A DNA stretch of 64,000 nt from Planctomycetota bacterium (GTDB lineage: Bacteria > Planctomycetota > Planctomycetia > Pirellulales > Thermoguttaceae), in contig JAKPGL010000130.1 in assembly GCA_029550925.1 (NCBI GenBank), positions 40,821 through 104,820 of the forward strand, read 5' to 3'. Below the pieces are notes generated by a model. That model was not told the DNA's origin and made no database searches. It saw only the letters and a program-made list of their open reading frames with translations. The translations under genes and the position numbers were made by a program. Numbering within the stretch: the stretch's first letter is position 1; every line of letters begins with the position of its first letter. This document shows, in pieces, positions 51,779 to 61,587 of the stretch.

Positions 51779-53740
51779 ATGGCGATTCTCGCTCAATGCC
51801 CGTTGTGTGGGGCGTGTTTTAAGGCCCGAGACGAGTATGCGGGCAAACGGGTGAAATGCCCCCAGTGTCAGGGCGTGATTCAAATTCCCCTGCCTGAACC
51901 TTCGCCCCAGGCGGTCGTTCCGATCGCCGCGAAGAAAAGCCCCTCCGAAGGAAAATCCTCCAGGGAAACTCTAGGGGAGGAAGAATTCGTCTCCGCCTCG
52001 GATCAGGACGCCTCGGAGGTCCAAAGCGGGCCGGTTCCTGTGGTAAAACCTGCGCCGGTATTTGTCTCGACCGTTCCGCCGGTTCAACCGGCCTCTTTTT
52101 CGCCGCCTCTCCGCCCGGAAGGCAAAGCAGCGGTTCGGGGCGTTCCAGCGGTTCCTGTGTGGGCGTGGATTGTGTTGGCTTCGGCGGTGAGCGGGTTGTT
52201 AGTGGGCGCTGTGGTCTATGCCGCTTTGAAATCCTCAGGTTCGGATCAGACCAGAGGCCCCGTCGCACAGACCGAAGGGCCGAAAGCTTCCGCCAAACAG
52301 ACCCCGACCGACAAAAAAAAGCCCCAGGAGCCGTCTAGTTCTGCCGGCCAGGTCGGTCCTTCCCCGCAAACAGGACAATCGAAACCCTCCCTAACCATCC
52401 GCGAAGTCTTGGACGCCGTGGTGAAGATCGAGATGCCTGCCGGTGAGGGCAGAATGAGCATTGGCGCCGGGTTTTTCATTGATCCCCGCGGTTGGGTGGC
52501 CACCAATTACCATGTCATTTCGCAGGGCACGTCGGCGACTCGGGTTCGGCTTTTCGACGGAACCCAGTGCAAAGTAGCTGGTATTTTGGCCCAGGAACAG
52601 AGCATGGACTTGGCCATCCTGAAACTGGCCGATCCTCCTTCTCGGTTGCGGGTACTGGACATCAATTTTTCTGGAGAACCGGAATTGGGGGAGGAGATCC
52701 GAGTTTGCGGCCATCCGCACAATTTGAGTTTTACTTTTGTGGAAGGCACGGTAGGCCGGGTGGTTACCACGATGGAGCTGTTGAAAGAACGGCCCAATCC
52801 GCTGCTTTTGCAGATGAAAGCGCCCCTGGACATGATATAGATTCAGCATAGCGCCCGGATCGCCCAGGGCAATAGCGGCGGCCCGGTGGTCAATAAACAG
52901 GGACAGGTCCTAGGAATCAATTCCTTTGTCAATGAGCTTTCCTTTGGGTATGCGATTCCGGTGCGATATTTGCGGGCCTTGATGGCGTTGTGCAACGACA
53001 GCCAAGTTACGCCGTTGCCGGACCAACTTCCTTCTCAGCCGTCGGCCAAGCCGAAGGAGTCGCCGGGGCCTTCGCAGCCGCCTCCGTCGGCGGAGCCGTC
53101 CCCAGAGTCTCCCCCGACGCCCAAAGAAGCGCCCCCGTCCCAACCTCCGCCTCAACAGCCGCCCGCGCCTCCTCCGCCGCGTCCGGGCGGTGTGGGCCTG
53201 TCGCCGGAGGAACTCCAAAAGCTTTACGACGCCTGTTGCCAGTTCTTTTGGAAACCGGAGACGGCGGAACAATATAACACCCTACAACTCTTTGCCCGGG
53301 TGGTTTCCATCGTGAAACACATTCAAGCCCATCCCGAAGCCGCTCCTCAAGCGCCAAAAGAGGCCGTGGCCGCCTGCGCCCAAAAGGCCGACCAACTGAT
53401 CGCCGAACTCCAGAAATCTCCATGGACAAAAGAACATTGGCAAAAAATCCACGCCCAGGCCGCCAACCAACTCCAGCCGGATCAAGGCGCCCTCCTGCAG
53501 GGCAGCGTCGTGATGAACGCTGAACAAATCCGCGCCAATCAGCCTGCTATTCTTTTGGCCGCCGAGGGGATCGATCGAAAACTCCTCCTCTTGGTCAGTC
53601 AAGACCATGCGAAACTGCCCATCTCCACCAAGCTATGGTTTATTGGCCGCGTGGTCGGGACGGCCCAACTGAGCAACAACCAAGGCCAATCCGAAACCTG
53701 CCCCTTGATCCAAGTCGCCTATCTGATCAAAGAAGAGTAG
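51779..53740 (+). pseudogene. Zinc-ribbon membrane trypsin-like serine protease, interrupted by in-frame TAG
   Basis: A 653-codon frame. It opens with a ribbon (CPLCGACFKA and CPQCQGVIQIP), a Pro/Ser linker and one membrane helix (WAWIVLASAVSGLLVGAVVYA). A trypsin-like domain follows: catalytic His in GWVATNYHV, Asp in SMDLAILKLAD. The frame then meets TAG at 52838-52840 (codon 354) and continues without any frame change as IQHSARIAQGNSGGPVVN, the catalytic serine region, then a Pro-rich linker and a helical C-terminal domain. The truncated product would lack the nucleophile. The second half alone begins at an internal start near 52886, but that would be only a fragment. Mutation, readthrough or consensus error are all possible. 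Confidence 0.85.
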
Positions 53741-53856
53741 CCGGGGGATAACAGAATAAAAGAGCGTTTCGTCTGGATGGCTGGTCCGGCCGGGTCGGAA
53801 GAAATCGGTTTCTCCGCCCCTTCGTTCAGACAGGCAGGGGCAATCTATGGGGTCCT

Positions 53857-54555
53857 CTAAGGGGTGCAGACTGCCTGCCCCATCCGTACGGCTTCGACCA
53901 GATCATGAACCGCCGCTTCCAAACGCCGAAAAGATCGCATCTTCTGCCGAACCAGACTTAAATCCACCAGCTCTGCCAGCTTCGCCTGATCCCGAGGCGG
54001 GTTGTAGCCGGTAGGAATCTTTTGCCTTATCCAACCCTTCGCATCCCGGGGCGACGTTTCTGGATCCGCCGGAATCTCCTGAGGTAGTTTGGAAACTACA
54101 ATCCGGCCATCCGGAAAGCGTTTTCCTACCAATGAGTCGGCTGCGGCAATGAACCAGGATTCAAATTCTTTACAAGCGAACACCACGGCCACAGAAAACT
54201 GGCTGCCAGCACCAACTCGTTGCGCTTCCTTAGCAAGCATCCGGGCTGCTCGCATCGCACAAAAATCCTCCCCCTCCACCGGCCCACGGCCATCCCAAAG
54301 AAAATCGCTATCGCCATCCAACAGAAGAAGGGCAGCGCCAAAGTCCTTCCGTGTTTTGGCAACTTTCAAATAACGATGCCAATCAGCAAATTGATTTTTG
54401 CAAACTTTGCTATACCCTCCTACTCGGATTGGAAATTCGTCGAGAATGATCACGTCGAAAGCGGCCTGTTGTGCCAGGAGGCGTTTGACCAGCACGCACG
54501 TCGCCTCTGCGTCGCCGTGGCCTTCGACCATCAGCACAAGCCGCTTCCGACTCAT
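53857..54555 (-). CDS. DUF4276-like TOPRIM-fold protein
   Basis: 232 residues. TOPRIM signatures are visible: MVEGHGDAEA (Glu at residue 11), LLLLDGDSDF (D80-x-D82), and FACKEFESWFIAAADSL. Such DUF4276/TOPRIM proteins are predicted nucleases or nucleotidyl effectors and commonly pair with an ABC-like AAA ATPase. Here the start overlaps the stop of the ATPase gene by four bases (ATGA), a strong link. The C-terminal half is an all-helical charged region. By analogy with PARIS, OLD and similar defence pairs it may be the effector of a phage-defence module; that is inference. Confidence 0.82.
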   Translation of the reverse strand: MSRKRLVLMVEGHGDAEATCVLVKRLLAQQAAFDVIILDEFPIRVGGYSKVCKNQFADWHRYLKVAKTRKDFGAALLLLDGDSDFLWDGRGPVEGEDFCAMRAARMLAKEAQRVGAGSQFSVAVVFACKEFESWFIAAADSLVGKRFPDGRIVVSKLPQEIPADPETSPRDAKGWIRQKIPTGYNPPRDQAKLAELVDLSLVRQKMRSFRRLEAAVHDLVEAVRMGQAVCTP

Positions 54556-55724
54556 CCGGCCGTCTCCACCTCGCCAGCCGCCATTCGAGGAGTCTCTACC
54601 GTAAACAGTTCGCCGGGATGCAACAACTGTTCACGCAAAGCCTCCCGTTGATCCTGGGCCAGGGGACCTATCCGAGTCTCCAAATCCACCAACTCCACCA
54701 CCCGGATCTGCTCGTCGGAAAACTCGTCCAGAAGCATAGGGCTGTGCGTGGTCAGCAGCACCTGCCCCCGGCCCGCATCCGGCGCCGCTTTGAACTCACC
54801 ACCCAGTAGCTTTAATGCGGCCGGATAAATCCCATTCTCCGGCTCCTCAAAAACAAGCGTTTGCTTCGAAGGCTTCTGATACAGGGCAAGCAGGTGGGCA
54901 AAGAACCGACGAAAACCGTCCGACTCCTGATCCAAGTCCAAAGGCAAAATTTTCTCTCCCAACCGATGGCCAACAATCACTCGCTGCGGTTGTTGAATAG
55001 AATTCGGCTGGATGGTGGCGATGGTGGGATTGAGACACTGAAGGGTAGCTACCATCGCCTTCGGCGTCTCGATGTCCTGCAGATCGGTAAGGAGTTGCCG
55101 AAGAACCTGGAGATAATTTTCGCCTTTGTCGGCCAACCCGAAGTTAGAAGAGACAGTTTCGCTTTTTCGGAGCACGTCATAGGGGAAATTATACACGCCG
55201 ATTCCGGCCGTCAGTGCCGTATACGCTAGCACTGCTTCCTCCAAACCCGGCAGTCGGCCCAAAGCCAACGCTCCAGGCTCAGGAGGCGATATTAAAGAAG
55301 GAGGGACCTGCCAGATGACAGAAGGAGAGACCTGCAGGGGCGAGGAGCTTGGGGGGCGGGGCTTCGCTTGGGAAAAAATTATCTTTTGCCCTGTTTCTGT
55401 TTCGCAACTCAACTCTTCCAAGAGAAGATAGTCCCTCTCAGAGCTCAATCGTAATGTGTAATGAAAAGGGGTATTCATTCCGGAAATGGTAAATTCTACA
55501 CTAAACTCGGGGGGCCCCTTGGGATTCGTAGCACAGCGCCAATTTTGTTGGTTGGCGTATGGGGGAACTCCTCCTTGGATTAGGTAATCTCGCAGAAACC
55601 GGATGGCGGAGACGAAGTTGGTTTTTCCCGTGCCGCTTTTGCCGATAAACACGGTAACCGGCGAGAGTTCCACGGTTACGTCCCGAAGACTTTTGAAATT
55701 TTGGATCCTGATACGGTGGATCAT
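54552..55724 (-). CDS. AAA15/AAA21-type SMC-like ATPase
   Basis: 390 residues. N-terminal IHRIRIQNFKSLRDVTVEL and Walker A IGKSGTGKTNF (28-35) begin an SMC/RecF/OLD-type ATPase. Later are a D-loop/Walker B LVFEEPENGIYP, the VLLTTHSPMLLDEF switch region with histidine, and a large helical insertion. The family includes ATPase sensors of two-gene defence systems (PARIS AriA, OLD, Gabija GajA-like) and RloC-like proteins. GGGGAG precedes the start. The stop overlaps the TOPRIM-like gene (ATGA) and the start overlaps a 61-codon frame (ATGA). Confidence 0.87.
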   Translation of the reverse strand: MIHRIRIQNFKSLRDVTVELSPVTVFIGKSGTGKTNFVSAIRFLRDYLIQGGVPPYANQQNWRCATNPKGPPEFSVEFTISGMNTPFHYTLRLSSERDYLLLEELSCETETGQKIIFSQAKPRPPSSSPLQVSPSVIWQVPPSLISPPEPGALALGRLPGLEEAVLAYTALTAGIGVYNFPYDVLRKSETVSSNFGLADKGENYLQVLRQLLTDLQDIETPKAMVATLQCLNPTIATIQPNSIQQPQRVIVGHRLGEKILPLDLDQESDGFRRFFAHLLALYQKPSKQTLVFEEPENGIYPAALKLLGGEFKAAPDAGRGQVLLTTHSPMLLDEFSDEQIRVVELVDLETRIGPLAQDQREALREQLLHPGELFTVETPRMAAGEVETAG

Positions 55725-55906
55725 GGGCAGACTCCCCGGGAAATGAGAGCGAATACAGGATCATTGTCCGGCAACCGGGCATATCCGTCAAGACGAGGGC
55801 CGATTTGGTTCTCCGCCCAATAGGAGTCGGCAATCTGGGGAGGCCAGCCGAGAACCCCATCCTGGGCGTCTGAGCTTGGACTATCGAAGCGTAGCTTTAC
55901 CACCAC
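55721..55906 (-). CDS. Possible small protein coupled to the ATPase gene
   Basis: A 61-codon frame from GTG 55906 to TGA 55721-55723, which overlaps the ATPase start in an ATGA arrangement identical to that of the next gene pair. The predicted product includes ADSYWAENQIGPRLDGYARL and ends ALISRGVCP. No strong ribosome-binding site is visible. The overlap raises its credibility, but the lack of a recognisable domain and the GTG start keep it uncertain. It might be a truncated remnant of a longer gene. Confidence 0.35.
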   Translation of the reverse strand: MVVKLRFDSPSSDAQDGVLGWPPQIADSYWAENQIGPRLDGYARLPDNDPVFALISRGVCP

Positions 55907-55953
55907 CTGGACTATTGGAGTTTACGCCCGATAGGGATGTGTTGGCCAGAAGT

Positions 55954-56940
55954 TTAGTATTTGCTGGCGTCGAGGGCTTGGCCGTCCTTGCGGTTGGCTA
56001 GATAGACAAAGGTCTGCGGATCGATCGAATAGCTGATCATCCGCACCGACCCGTCGCAAAAGACAAAGTACAACCCGGCCGCATGCGCACTACCAAACCG
56101 ATAGGAATCCCCATAGGCTGGTCGGTCTTGCATAGGCAGTTTATTGTTGCCCGAATTGGCCGGGTCGTAGTACGCCACCCGGGCGTTATCGTTGTCGTTG
56201 CCAGCGTACATGCTTTCGTTGTCCCCGCCGTCGCCGCCGGTATTGTAATGGTCTGGATTAAGGTATTTTTCCCCGGCCAGGAAGGTATTGCTGGAGCCGT
56301 CTTTGATGTCGGCCATAGCAATCTCGCTGCATTGGTGGGCGATGCCATTATAGTCCAGGGTGGGCCAATTAGCCCCGCCCGCCAGATCACCCGGTCCTTT
56401 ACTGTGCTCGACCCAGGTGGCTACCCCCGCGTTGACGGCGTAATCGCTCCGGGCGATTTGCAACGTGCTGGCGTTATCCACATTGATCCAGTTTAAGTCA
56501 TAAATGCTTTGCACCGGCCAGGGCGCCGCACGCCGACGCGATGGACAGGTAAAGACCACCAGCGGCGTGGAAACCAGGGTGCGGTTGAGAACCTTCTTTT
56601 CGGCGAACGTTTTTCCCCGACCAAGGTTATAGAGGGCCTCTTGTTCCAGGTAGGGGAGGATGTGGTAGATCCAGCCGCCCGGTTGTCGCCGGCCCGCCCC
56701 CTGGTCCGGGTCGCCGACCCACCCCCAGCCCCAACCGTTGCTGGGAAAGATACGGTAGGCGCTTTCATGGTTCAGGCAGGCCAGGCCGATCTGTTTGAGA
56801 TTGTTTTGGCACTGCGCCCGCCGGGCCGCCTCCCGAGCCGACTGCACCGCCGGCAACAAAAGCGCAATCAAAATCCCAATGATCGTAATGACCACCAACA
56901 ATTCTACCAGCGTAAACCCCCACCGACGGTTAGGAGACAT
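55954..56940 (-). CDS. DUF1559 family type IV pilin-like protein
   Basis: 328 residues from ATG 56940, which has a near-perfect AAGGAGG ribosome-binding site. A prepilin-type N-terminus (RRWGFTLVELLVVITIIGIL) with the G-FTLVE cleavage site precedes the planctomycete pattern LLPAVQSAREAARRAQCQNNLKQIGLA, and C-terminal H-x-G-G-x-x-FxFxDGSVR occurs as HAAGLYFVFCDGSVRMIS. DUF1559 proteins are massively expanded in planctomycetes and are probably surface pseudopilins. Gly/Asp-rich region GGDGGDNES may bind metal. It is a single gene. Confidence 0.95.
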   Translation of the reverse strand: MSPNRRWGFTLVELLVVITIIGILIALLLPAVQSAREAARRAQCQNNLKQIGLACLNHESAYRIFPSNGWGWGWVGDPDQGAGRRQPGGWIYHILPYLEQEALYNLGRGKTFAEKKVLNRTLVSTPLVVFTCPSRRRAAPWPVQSIYDLNWINVDNASTLQIARSDYAVNAGVATWVEHSKGPGDLAGGANWPTLDYNGIAHQCSEIAMADIKDGSSNTFLAGEKYLNPDHYNTGGDGGDNESMYAGNDNDNARVAYYDPANSGNNKLPMQDRPAYGDSYRFGSAHAAGLYFVFCDGSVRMISYSIDPQTFVYLANRKDGQALDASKY

Positions 56941-57186
56941 ACCCCACCTCCTTTCGAGCTTGGATTTTGGCCAATCCAGCAAGTTCCCGAAAATGCTAAT
57001 CGACCAATTTACCTATCGGCATTTTAATCTACGCCTTTTTTTCTTTCAACTGAACGGTATCCACTATAAGGCCTTTGAGACGAACCGGCTTCCTTAATAC
57101 CGCGCGGCTCAGCGATTTGCCGTTGGACGAGGGCCCACGGGCTTGGGTCCGAGGATTTTTTGCGTCCTCCACTCCTCCCCTACTAC

Positions 57187-58740
57187 TCACGTCCACAGGG
57201 TTCGGTCGAGCATCCGGTATTGGATGGCTTCGCTCAGATGATGGGGTTCGATGGAGGCCGAGCCGTCCAGATCGGCGATAGTGCGGGCGACCCGAAGTAT
57301 CCGATCATGTGCGCGGGCCGACAGACCCAGCTCTTGCATGGCCATTTTGAGCAGGTTTCTGCCCTCCTCCGACAATCGGCAGTATTGCCGGATTTGCCGG
57401 GGTGTCATGTCCGCGTTATAGCGGATTTTTGTGGCGGCGAACCGTTGGGACTGAATTTGCCGGGCGGCAGCCACCTGACTGCGCATTTCGGCGCTGGAGA
57501 CGCCCGTCGGCCCGTCAGCCAGGTCCCGGTACGGCACCGCCGGCACTTCAAGGTGGATGTCGATCCGATCCACCAGCGGCCCGCTGATCTTGGACATATA
57601 GCGTTCGATCTGCGGGATGGTGCAATGGCAGGGCCGACGGGGATCGTTCCGATAGCCGCACGGACACGGATTCATGGCCGCGATCAGCATAAAATTAGCC
57701 GGGAAGGTGGTGCTGTTCAAGGCCCGGGCGATGGTTACGGCGCCGTCTTCCAGTGGCTGGCGCAGGAGTTCCAGGGTATGGCGGTTGAACTCAGGCAATT
57801 CGTCCAGGAAGAGCACTCCGTTATGGGCCAGGGAGATTTCGCCGGGAGCGGGCGGGGAGCCGCCGCCCACAAGACCAGGGTCGCTGATCGTATGATGGGG
57901 CGCTCGGAAAGGCCGGACTGCCAGCAGCGGTTGGCCCGGCTTCAGGCGGCCCAGGGCGCTATAAATCCGGGTCGTTTCGATCGACTCGGCCGGGGTAAGT
58001 TCGGGCAGGATCGTGGGCACCCGTTTGGCGAGCATGGTTTTGCCCGATCCGGGCGGACCGATCATCAGCAGGTTATGCCCGCCGGCAGCCGCCACGGTGA
58101 TGGCCCGTTTGGCCATCTCCTGCCCCCGCACCTCCGAAAAATCCACATCATACCCGGCCAATTGGCCGAACCATTCCTCCAGCCGGGATGCGGTCGGCTC
58201 GATGTCCAGTTGTCCGGTGAAAAAACCTACCGCCTGAGTGAGGCTGGAAACCGCAATGACTTCAATCTGTTCGACCACGGCGGCTTCGGCGGCGCTGGCC
58301 TGCGGAACCACCAATCCCCGAAGCCGTTGGCCGGAAGCGTCCGTTTGAGCCGCGGCGGCCATGGCCATCGACAAAGCCCCCTTGGTTGGCCTGGTCGCCC
58401 CGTCCAACGCTAACTCCCCTACCACCGCATATTCCTGGAGCCTGTCCGAGGCGATCTGGCCGCTGCCCAGCAAAATCCCCAAAGCAATCGGCAGGTCGAA
58501 CGAGGCGGCGTCTTTTGGTAGATCGGCTGGGGCCAGGTTGATTACCACTCGGTTTTGCGGCCGCTCAAAGCCGCTGTTGACCAAGGCCCGCTCCACCCGA
58601 TGCTGACTTTCCCGCACGGCCGCCTCCGGCAGCCCCACCAACACCGTCTTCGGTACCCCGGCCGGCGAGACATCCACTTCCACCTCCACCGGCGCCGCCT
58701 CGATACCCAGCAGGGAAAATGTCTTCAGCTTGGCTAACAT
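57187..58740 (-). CDS. comM: YifB/ComM family magnesium-chelatase-like AAA ATPase
   Basis: 517 residues. Domains in order: an N-terminal Lon-protease-like ChlI domain (VEVDVSPAGVPKTVLVGLPEAAVRES, NLAPADLPKDAASFDLPIALGIL), the AAA+ ATPase (Walker A IGPPGSGKTMLAKR, Walker B GVLFLDELPEF, FRAPHHTISDPGL) and the C-terminal Mg-chelatase C domain (CPCGYRNDPRRPCHC cysteine cluster, SGPLVDRIDIHLEV). ComM is a branch-migration helicase that helps integrate incoming DNA in natural transformation. All key residues are visible. It starts with a typical MLAKLKTFSLLGIEA. Confidence 0.95.
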   Translation of the reverse strand: MLAKLKTFSLLGIEAAPVEVEVDVSPAGVPKTVLVGLPEAAVRESQHRVERALVNSGFERPQNRVVINLAPADLPKDAASFDLPIALGILLGSGQIASDRLQEYAVVGELALDGATRPTKGALSMAMAAAAQTDASGQRLRGLVVPQASAAEAAVVEQIEVIAVSSLTQAVGFFTGQLDIEPTASRLEEWFGQLAGYDVDFSEVRGQEMAKRAITVAAAGGHNLLMIGPPGSGKTMLAKRVPTILPELTPAESIETTRIYSALGRLKPGQPLLAVRPFRAPHHTISDPGLVGGGSPPAPGEISLAHNGVLFLDELPEFNRHTLELLRQPLEDGAVTIARALNSTTFPANFMLIAAMNPCPCGYRNDPRRPCHCTIPQIERYMSKISGPLVDRIDIHLEVPAVPYRDLADGPTGVSSAEMRSQVAAARQIQSQRFAATKIRYNADMTPRQIRQYCRLSEEGRNLLKMAMQELGLSARAHDRILRVARTIADLDGSASIEPHHLSEAIQYRMLDRTLWT

Positions 58741-59143
58741 ATTGCTCTCTCTGCTTATAGAAACATTTCAACCCGGACCAGCTCAGCCATCCATTGGAAA
58801 CTTTCAGGCCTTTTTTATTTTCTTTGGCCTGCTTGTAGCCTACAAGTCCCAGCGCTGCTGGTTTTCTCCTGGTGTATCTTTCCTGAAAGGCGTCGGCGGC
58901 AAAAGTGATATTTTATTCATTCTATTTGGAAAGCCGCCCCAAACGGGCATGGCCAAACAAGGTAAAACCGTTGCGTGGTTGAAAAAGCTGTTTCCGAGTA
59001 GTACATTGAAGGCGTGTGAAAGGCCGGTTTCCAGAGGAAAACTAGAAATCGCCTAGGGACCGGCGGAATTACCTCGTGCCCCAGTACCCCTCTCCAAGCC
59101 AGGGCGACAAGTTAGCCAATCGGACACCTTAGGAGGCCGAACC
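58741..59143. other. Divergent intergenic region
   Basis: 403 bases between comM and the sulfatase gene, which diverge. It should contain promoters for both. A CTTGTA GCC TACAAG palindrome lies near 58833-58848. Short frames here are not convincing as genes. The sulfatase ribosome-binding site TAGGAGG is at its right end. Confidence 0.35.
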
Positions 59144-60727
59144 ATGCGAACTGTTTTGGCTCTGTTAACAGGTTTTGGCGTCTTTTCTACTCTGGCGGCG
59201 GCAGAACCGGAGAGGAACCAGTCGGCCTTTTCCAGGCCGAATATCCTGTTTATCTTCTCCGACGATCATGCCTGGCAGGCCATTAGTTGCTATGGAGAAA
59301 AGCGTCGGTTGATCCAGACGCCCCACATCGACCGCCTGGCCGCCGAGGGGATGAAGTTCACCCGGTGCCTTGTGCCCAACTCCATTTGCGGCCCAAGCCG
59401 GGCTACCGTGCTCACCGGTAAATATTCCCACCTGAACGCAGTGTATCGGAACGATCCACGGCGTCCGTTCGACGGCTCGCAGACCACCTTTCCGAAACTC
59501 TTGCAACAGGCAGGCTACCAGACGGCCCTAGTGGGCAAATGGCATCTGGAAAGCGATCCGACCGGATTCGACTATTGGGAGATCCTGCCGGGCCAGGGCG
59601 TCTATTATAATCCGCCGATGATTCGCAACGGCCAGCGGGTCCAACACCAGGGTTATGTAACCGATATAATCACGGATTTGAGTATCGAGTGGCTCAAAAA
59701 GCGGGATCGGTCTAGGCCGTTTCTTTTGCTCTGCCAGCACAAAGCCCCGCACCGACGGTGGGAGCCGGCCCTTCGGCATCTGGGCTGGGACAACGACCGG
59801 GTCTATCCGGAACCGGATACCCTTTTCGACGAGTATGGCAATGGCCGGGGACTAGCATGGCGGGATCAGGATATGAGCCTGGAGAAGACATTTGACGTCC
59901 AGGATGCCAAGCTCGTTCCGCCCTCGGACCTCAACCCAGAGCAACGTAAACTCTGGGACGCCTATTATGAACCGCGCAATCAGAAGTTCCGAGAGGCCAA
60001 CCTGCAAGGCAAAGACCTGATCCGCTGGCGCTACCAGCGGTATATGCATGATTATCTTGGCTGCATCAAAGGGATCGACGAAAGCGTCGGCCGGCTGCTT
60101 CGGTTTTTGGACGAAGAGGGACTGGCTGAAAATACGGTAGTCGTTTATTCGAGCGATCAGGGGTTTTTCCTTGGGGAGCACGGCTGGTTTGACAAGCGAT
60201 GGATTTTGGAGCCGTCGCTGCGCACACCTCTTCTGGTTCGTTGGCCGGGGGTGGTCAGGCCAGGCAGTGAGTGCTCGAAGATTGTGTCGGTGTTGGATTT
60301 TGCCCAGACGTTTCTGGATATTGCGGGGGCGCCGCAGCCGGCTGACATGCAGGGGCGGAGTTTGGCGCCGCTTTTGCGGGGCCAAGAGCCGCCGGATTGG
60401 CGAACCAGTTTCTACTACCATTACTACGAATATCCCCAGCCGCACCGGGTCCGGCCGCATTATGGCGTAGTGACGGATAGATATAAATTAGTTCATTACT
60501 ATCGGCCCGACCTGGATGAGTGGGAACTTTACGACCTAAAGGTCGATCCGGAGGAGACGAAAAACTTTATCAACGACCCGGCCTATGCGAAGGTGGTCGA
60601 AGAGCTGCGGGCAGAACTCCGGCGTCTGCAACAACAGTATAACGTACCGCCGCTTCGAGAAATACCGCCTTACGCCTATGATATGCCGCCTGCCTTCAAA
60701 CGAAAAAAGCCTGAGCCGCGCCGGTGA
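59144..60727 (+). CDS. Secreted type I sulfatase
   Basis: 527 residues. Signal peptide VLALLTGFGVFSTLAAA. The formylglycine motif CGPSR (C82-R86, C-x-P-S-R) within NSICGPSRATVLTGK requires a formylglycine-generating enzyme. Metal ligands occur in FIFSDDHAW (D40, D41) and VVYSSDQGFFLGEHGWFDKRW. The G-x-Y-x-T-x-x-x-GKWH pattern appears as GYQTALVGKWHL. These define the alkaline-phosphatase-fold sulfatases (S1 family), which remove sulfate from polysaccharides such as fucoidan or heparinoids. TAGGAGG precedes the start. It is convergent with the DUF1080 gene. Confidence 0.95.
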   Translation: MRTVLALLTGFGVFSTLAAAEPERNQSAFSRPNILFIFSDDHAWQAISCYGEKRRLIQTPHIDRLAAEGMKFTRCLVPNSICGPSRATVLTGKYSHLNAVYRNDPRRPFDGSQTTFPKLLQQAGYQTALVGKWHLESDPTGFDYWEILPGQGVYYNPPMIRNGQRVQHQGYVTDIITDLSIEWLKKRDRSRPFLLLCQHKAPHRRWEPALRHLGWDNDRVYPEPDTLFDEYGNGRGLAWRDQDMSLEKTFDVQDAKLVPPSDLNPEQRKLWDAYYEPRNQKFREANLQGKDLIRWRYQRYMHDYLGCIKGIDESVGRLLRFLDEEGLAENTVVVYSSDQGFFLGEHGWFDKRWILEPSLRTPLLVRWPGVVRPGSECSKIVSVLDFAQTFLDIAGAPQPADMQGRSLAPLLRGQEPPDWRTSFYYHYYEYPQPHRVRPHYGVVTDRYKLVHYYRPDLDEWELYDLKVDPEETKNFINDPAYAKVVEELRAELRRLQQQYNVPPLREIPPYAYDMPPAFKRKKPEPRR

Positions 60728-60865
60728 GAAAACAGAACTCTCGTTTTCCCGTCGGAGACCCATCGCCCGCACCGTCTTTCCGCCCAAGCAGATTATCCGA
60801 CGGCGAGGCGTCTGCGAAATGCGGCCGACGGTTTTCGCCCATCCAGCGGACGACAGGACCGGGGT

Positions 60866-61522
60866 TTACTGGCTGGGCAGTTCTTGGATGAAGATGTTTT
60901 TGAACTCGATCGGGTTGCCGTGGCGCTGGAGGGCGATCTCGCCTTCGGGCGGTACCCCTGGCAATTGGGCGTCTTTGATGACCACTTCGCCGTTTAGCTC
61001 CACGGTGAGCCGATCGCCCCGCATAGTGATCTTGAAGGTGTTCCACTGGCCGACAGGCCGGTCAGCTCGTTTGAGCGGCGTGCATGCCTTTTGGACTTCC
61101 TCGGGCATGGACTTGTCGGTTCGATAGCCCCAGACTTCGCCGGAACCCAACGGATTGCACCAGATGTTTACTTGGCTTTTGGATTGCCCCCGCAAATAGA
61201 CGCCGCTATCGCCCGGCTTGGGGAATCGCCAATCCAGCAGGAGAATGAAGTCTTTGTATTTTTTGGTGGTCCAGAGGTCGGGGCCTTGGCCGTCGAAGCG
61301 AATCACGCCGTCTTCGACCTTCCAATGCTCCTGCCATTTGGCCCGCTCCTCCGGTGTTTCTGTTCTGCCGCGGGCTGCTTGCCAGCCGGCCAAATCCTTC
61401 CCGTTAAACAGGGCGGTAAAGCCTTCCGGCGGCGTGTTGTCGGCCGCCATCCCAGTCCAACCTGCCATACCATACACCAGTCCCACCCCAACAACCACCA
61501 ACATCGCTCGTACGGCACGCAT
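60866..61522 (-). CDS. Exported DUF1080 (3-keto-disaccharide hydrolase-like) protein
   Basis: 218 residues from ATG 61522 with AAGGAGG upstream. A signal peptide (AMLVVVGVGLVYGMAGW) precedes the DUF1080 concanavalin/laminarinase-like beta-sandwich: FTALFNGKDLAGW, WKVEDGVIRFDGQG, FILLLDWRFPKPGDSGVYLRG, GQWNTFKITMRGDRLTVELNGEVV and EIALQRHGNPIEFKNIFIQEL. Proteins of this group hydrolyse 3-ketoglycosides or bind sugars and are common beside Gfo/Idh/MocA enzymes in planctomycetes. Converges with the sulfatase gene. Confidence 0.92.
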   Translation of the reverse strand: MRAVRAMLVVVGVGLVYGMAGWTGMAADNTPPEGFTALFNGKDLAGWQAARGRTETPEERAKWQEHWKVEDGVIRFDGQGPDLWTTKKYKDFILLLDWRFPKPGDSGVYLRGQSKSQVNIWCNPLGSGEVWGYRTDKSMPEEVQKACTPLKRADRPVGQWNTFKITMRGDRLTVELNGEVVIKDAQLPGVPPEGEIALQRHGNPIEFKNIFIQELPSQ

Positions 61523-61587
61523 CGCACCATCCTCCTTTGAAAAAAGGCCAAGGAAAAACTTCTGAATCTGCGCCTTTAACAAAATGA

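Noticed and set aside
240-53740. Genome-wide reassignment of TAG to an amino acid
   Set aside because: Several genes end naturally in TAG at the expected length, for example the LRR gene near 4816, the tRNA-binding protein at 24373, tadC at 38056 and the DUF4276-like gene at 53857, so TAG still works as a stop here.
58730-59056. 108-codon plus-strand frame upstream of the sulfatase
   Set aside because: It starts within comM on the opposite strand, and no ribosome-binding site or domain is visible.
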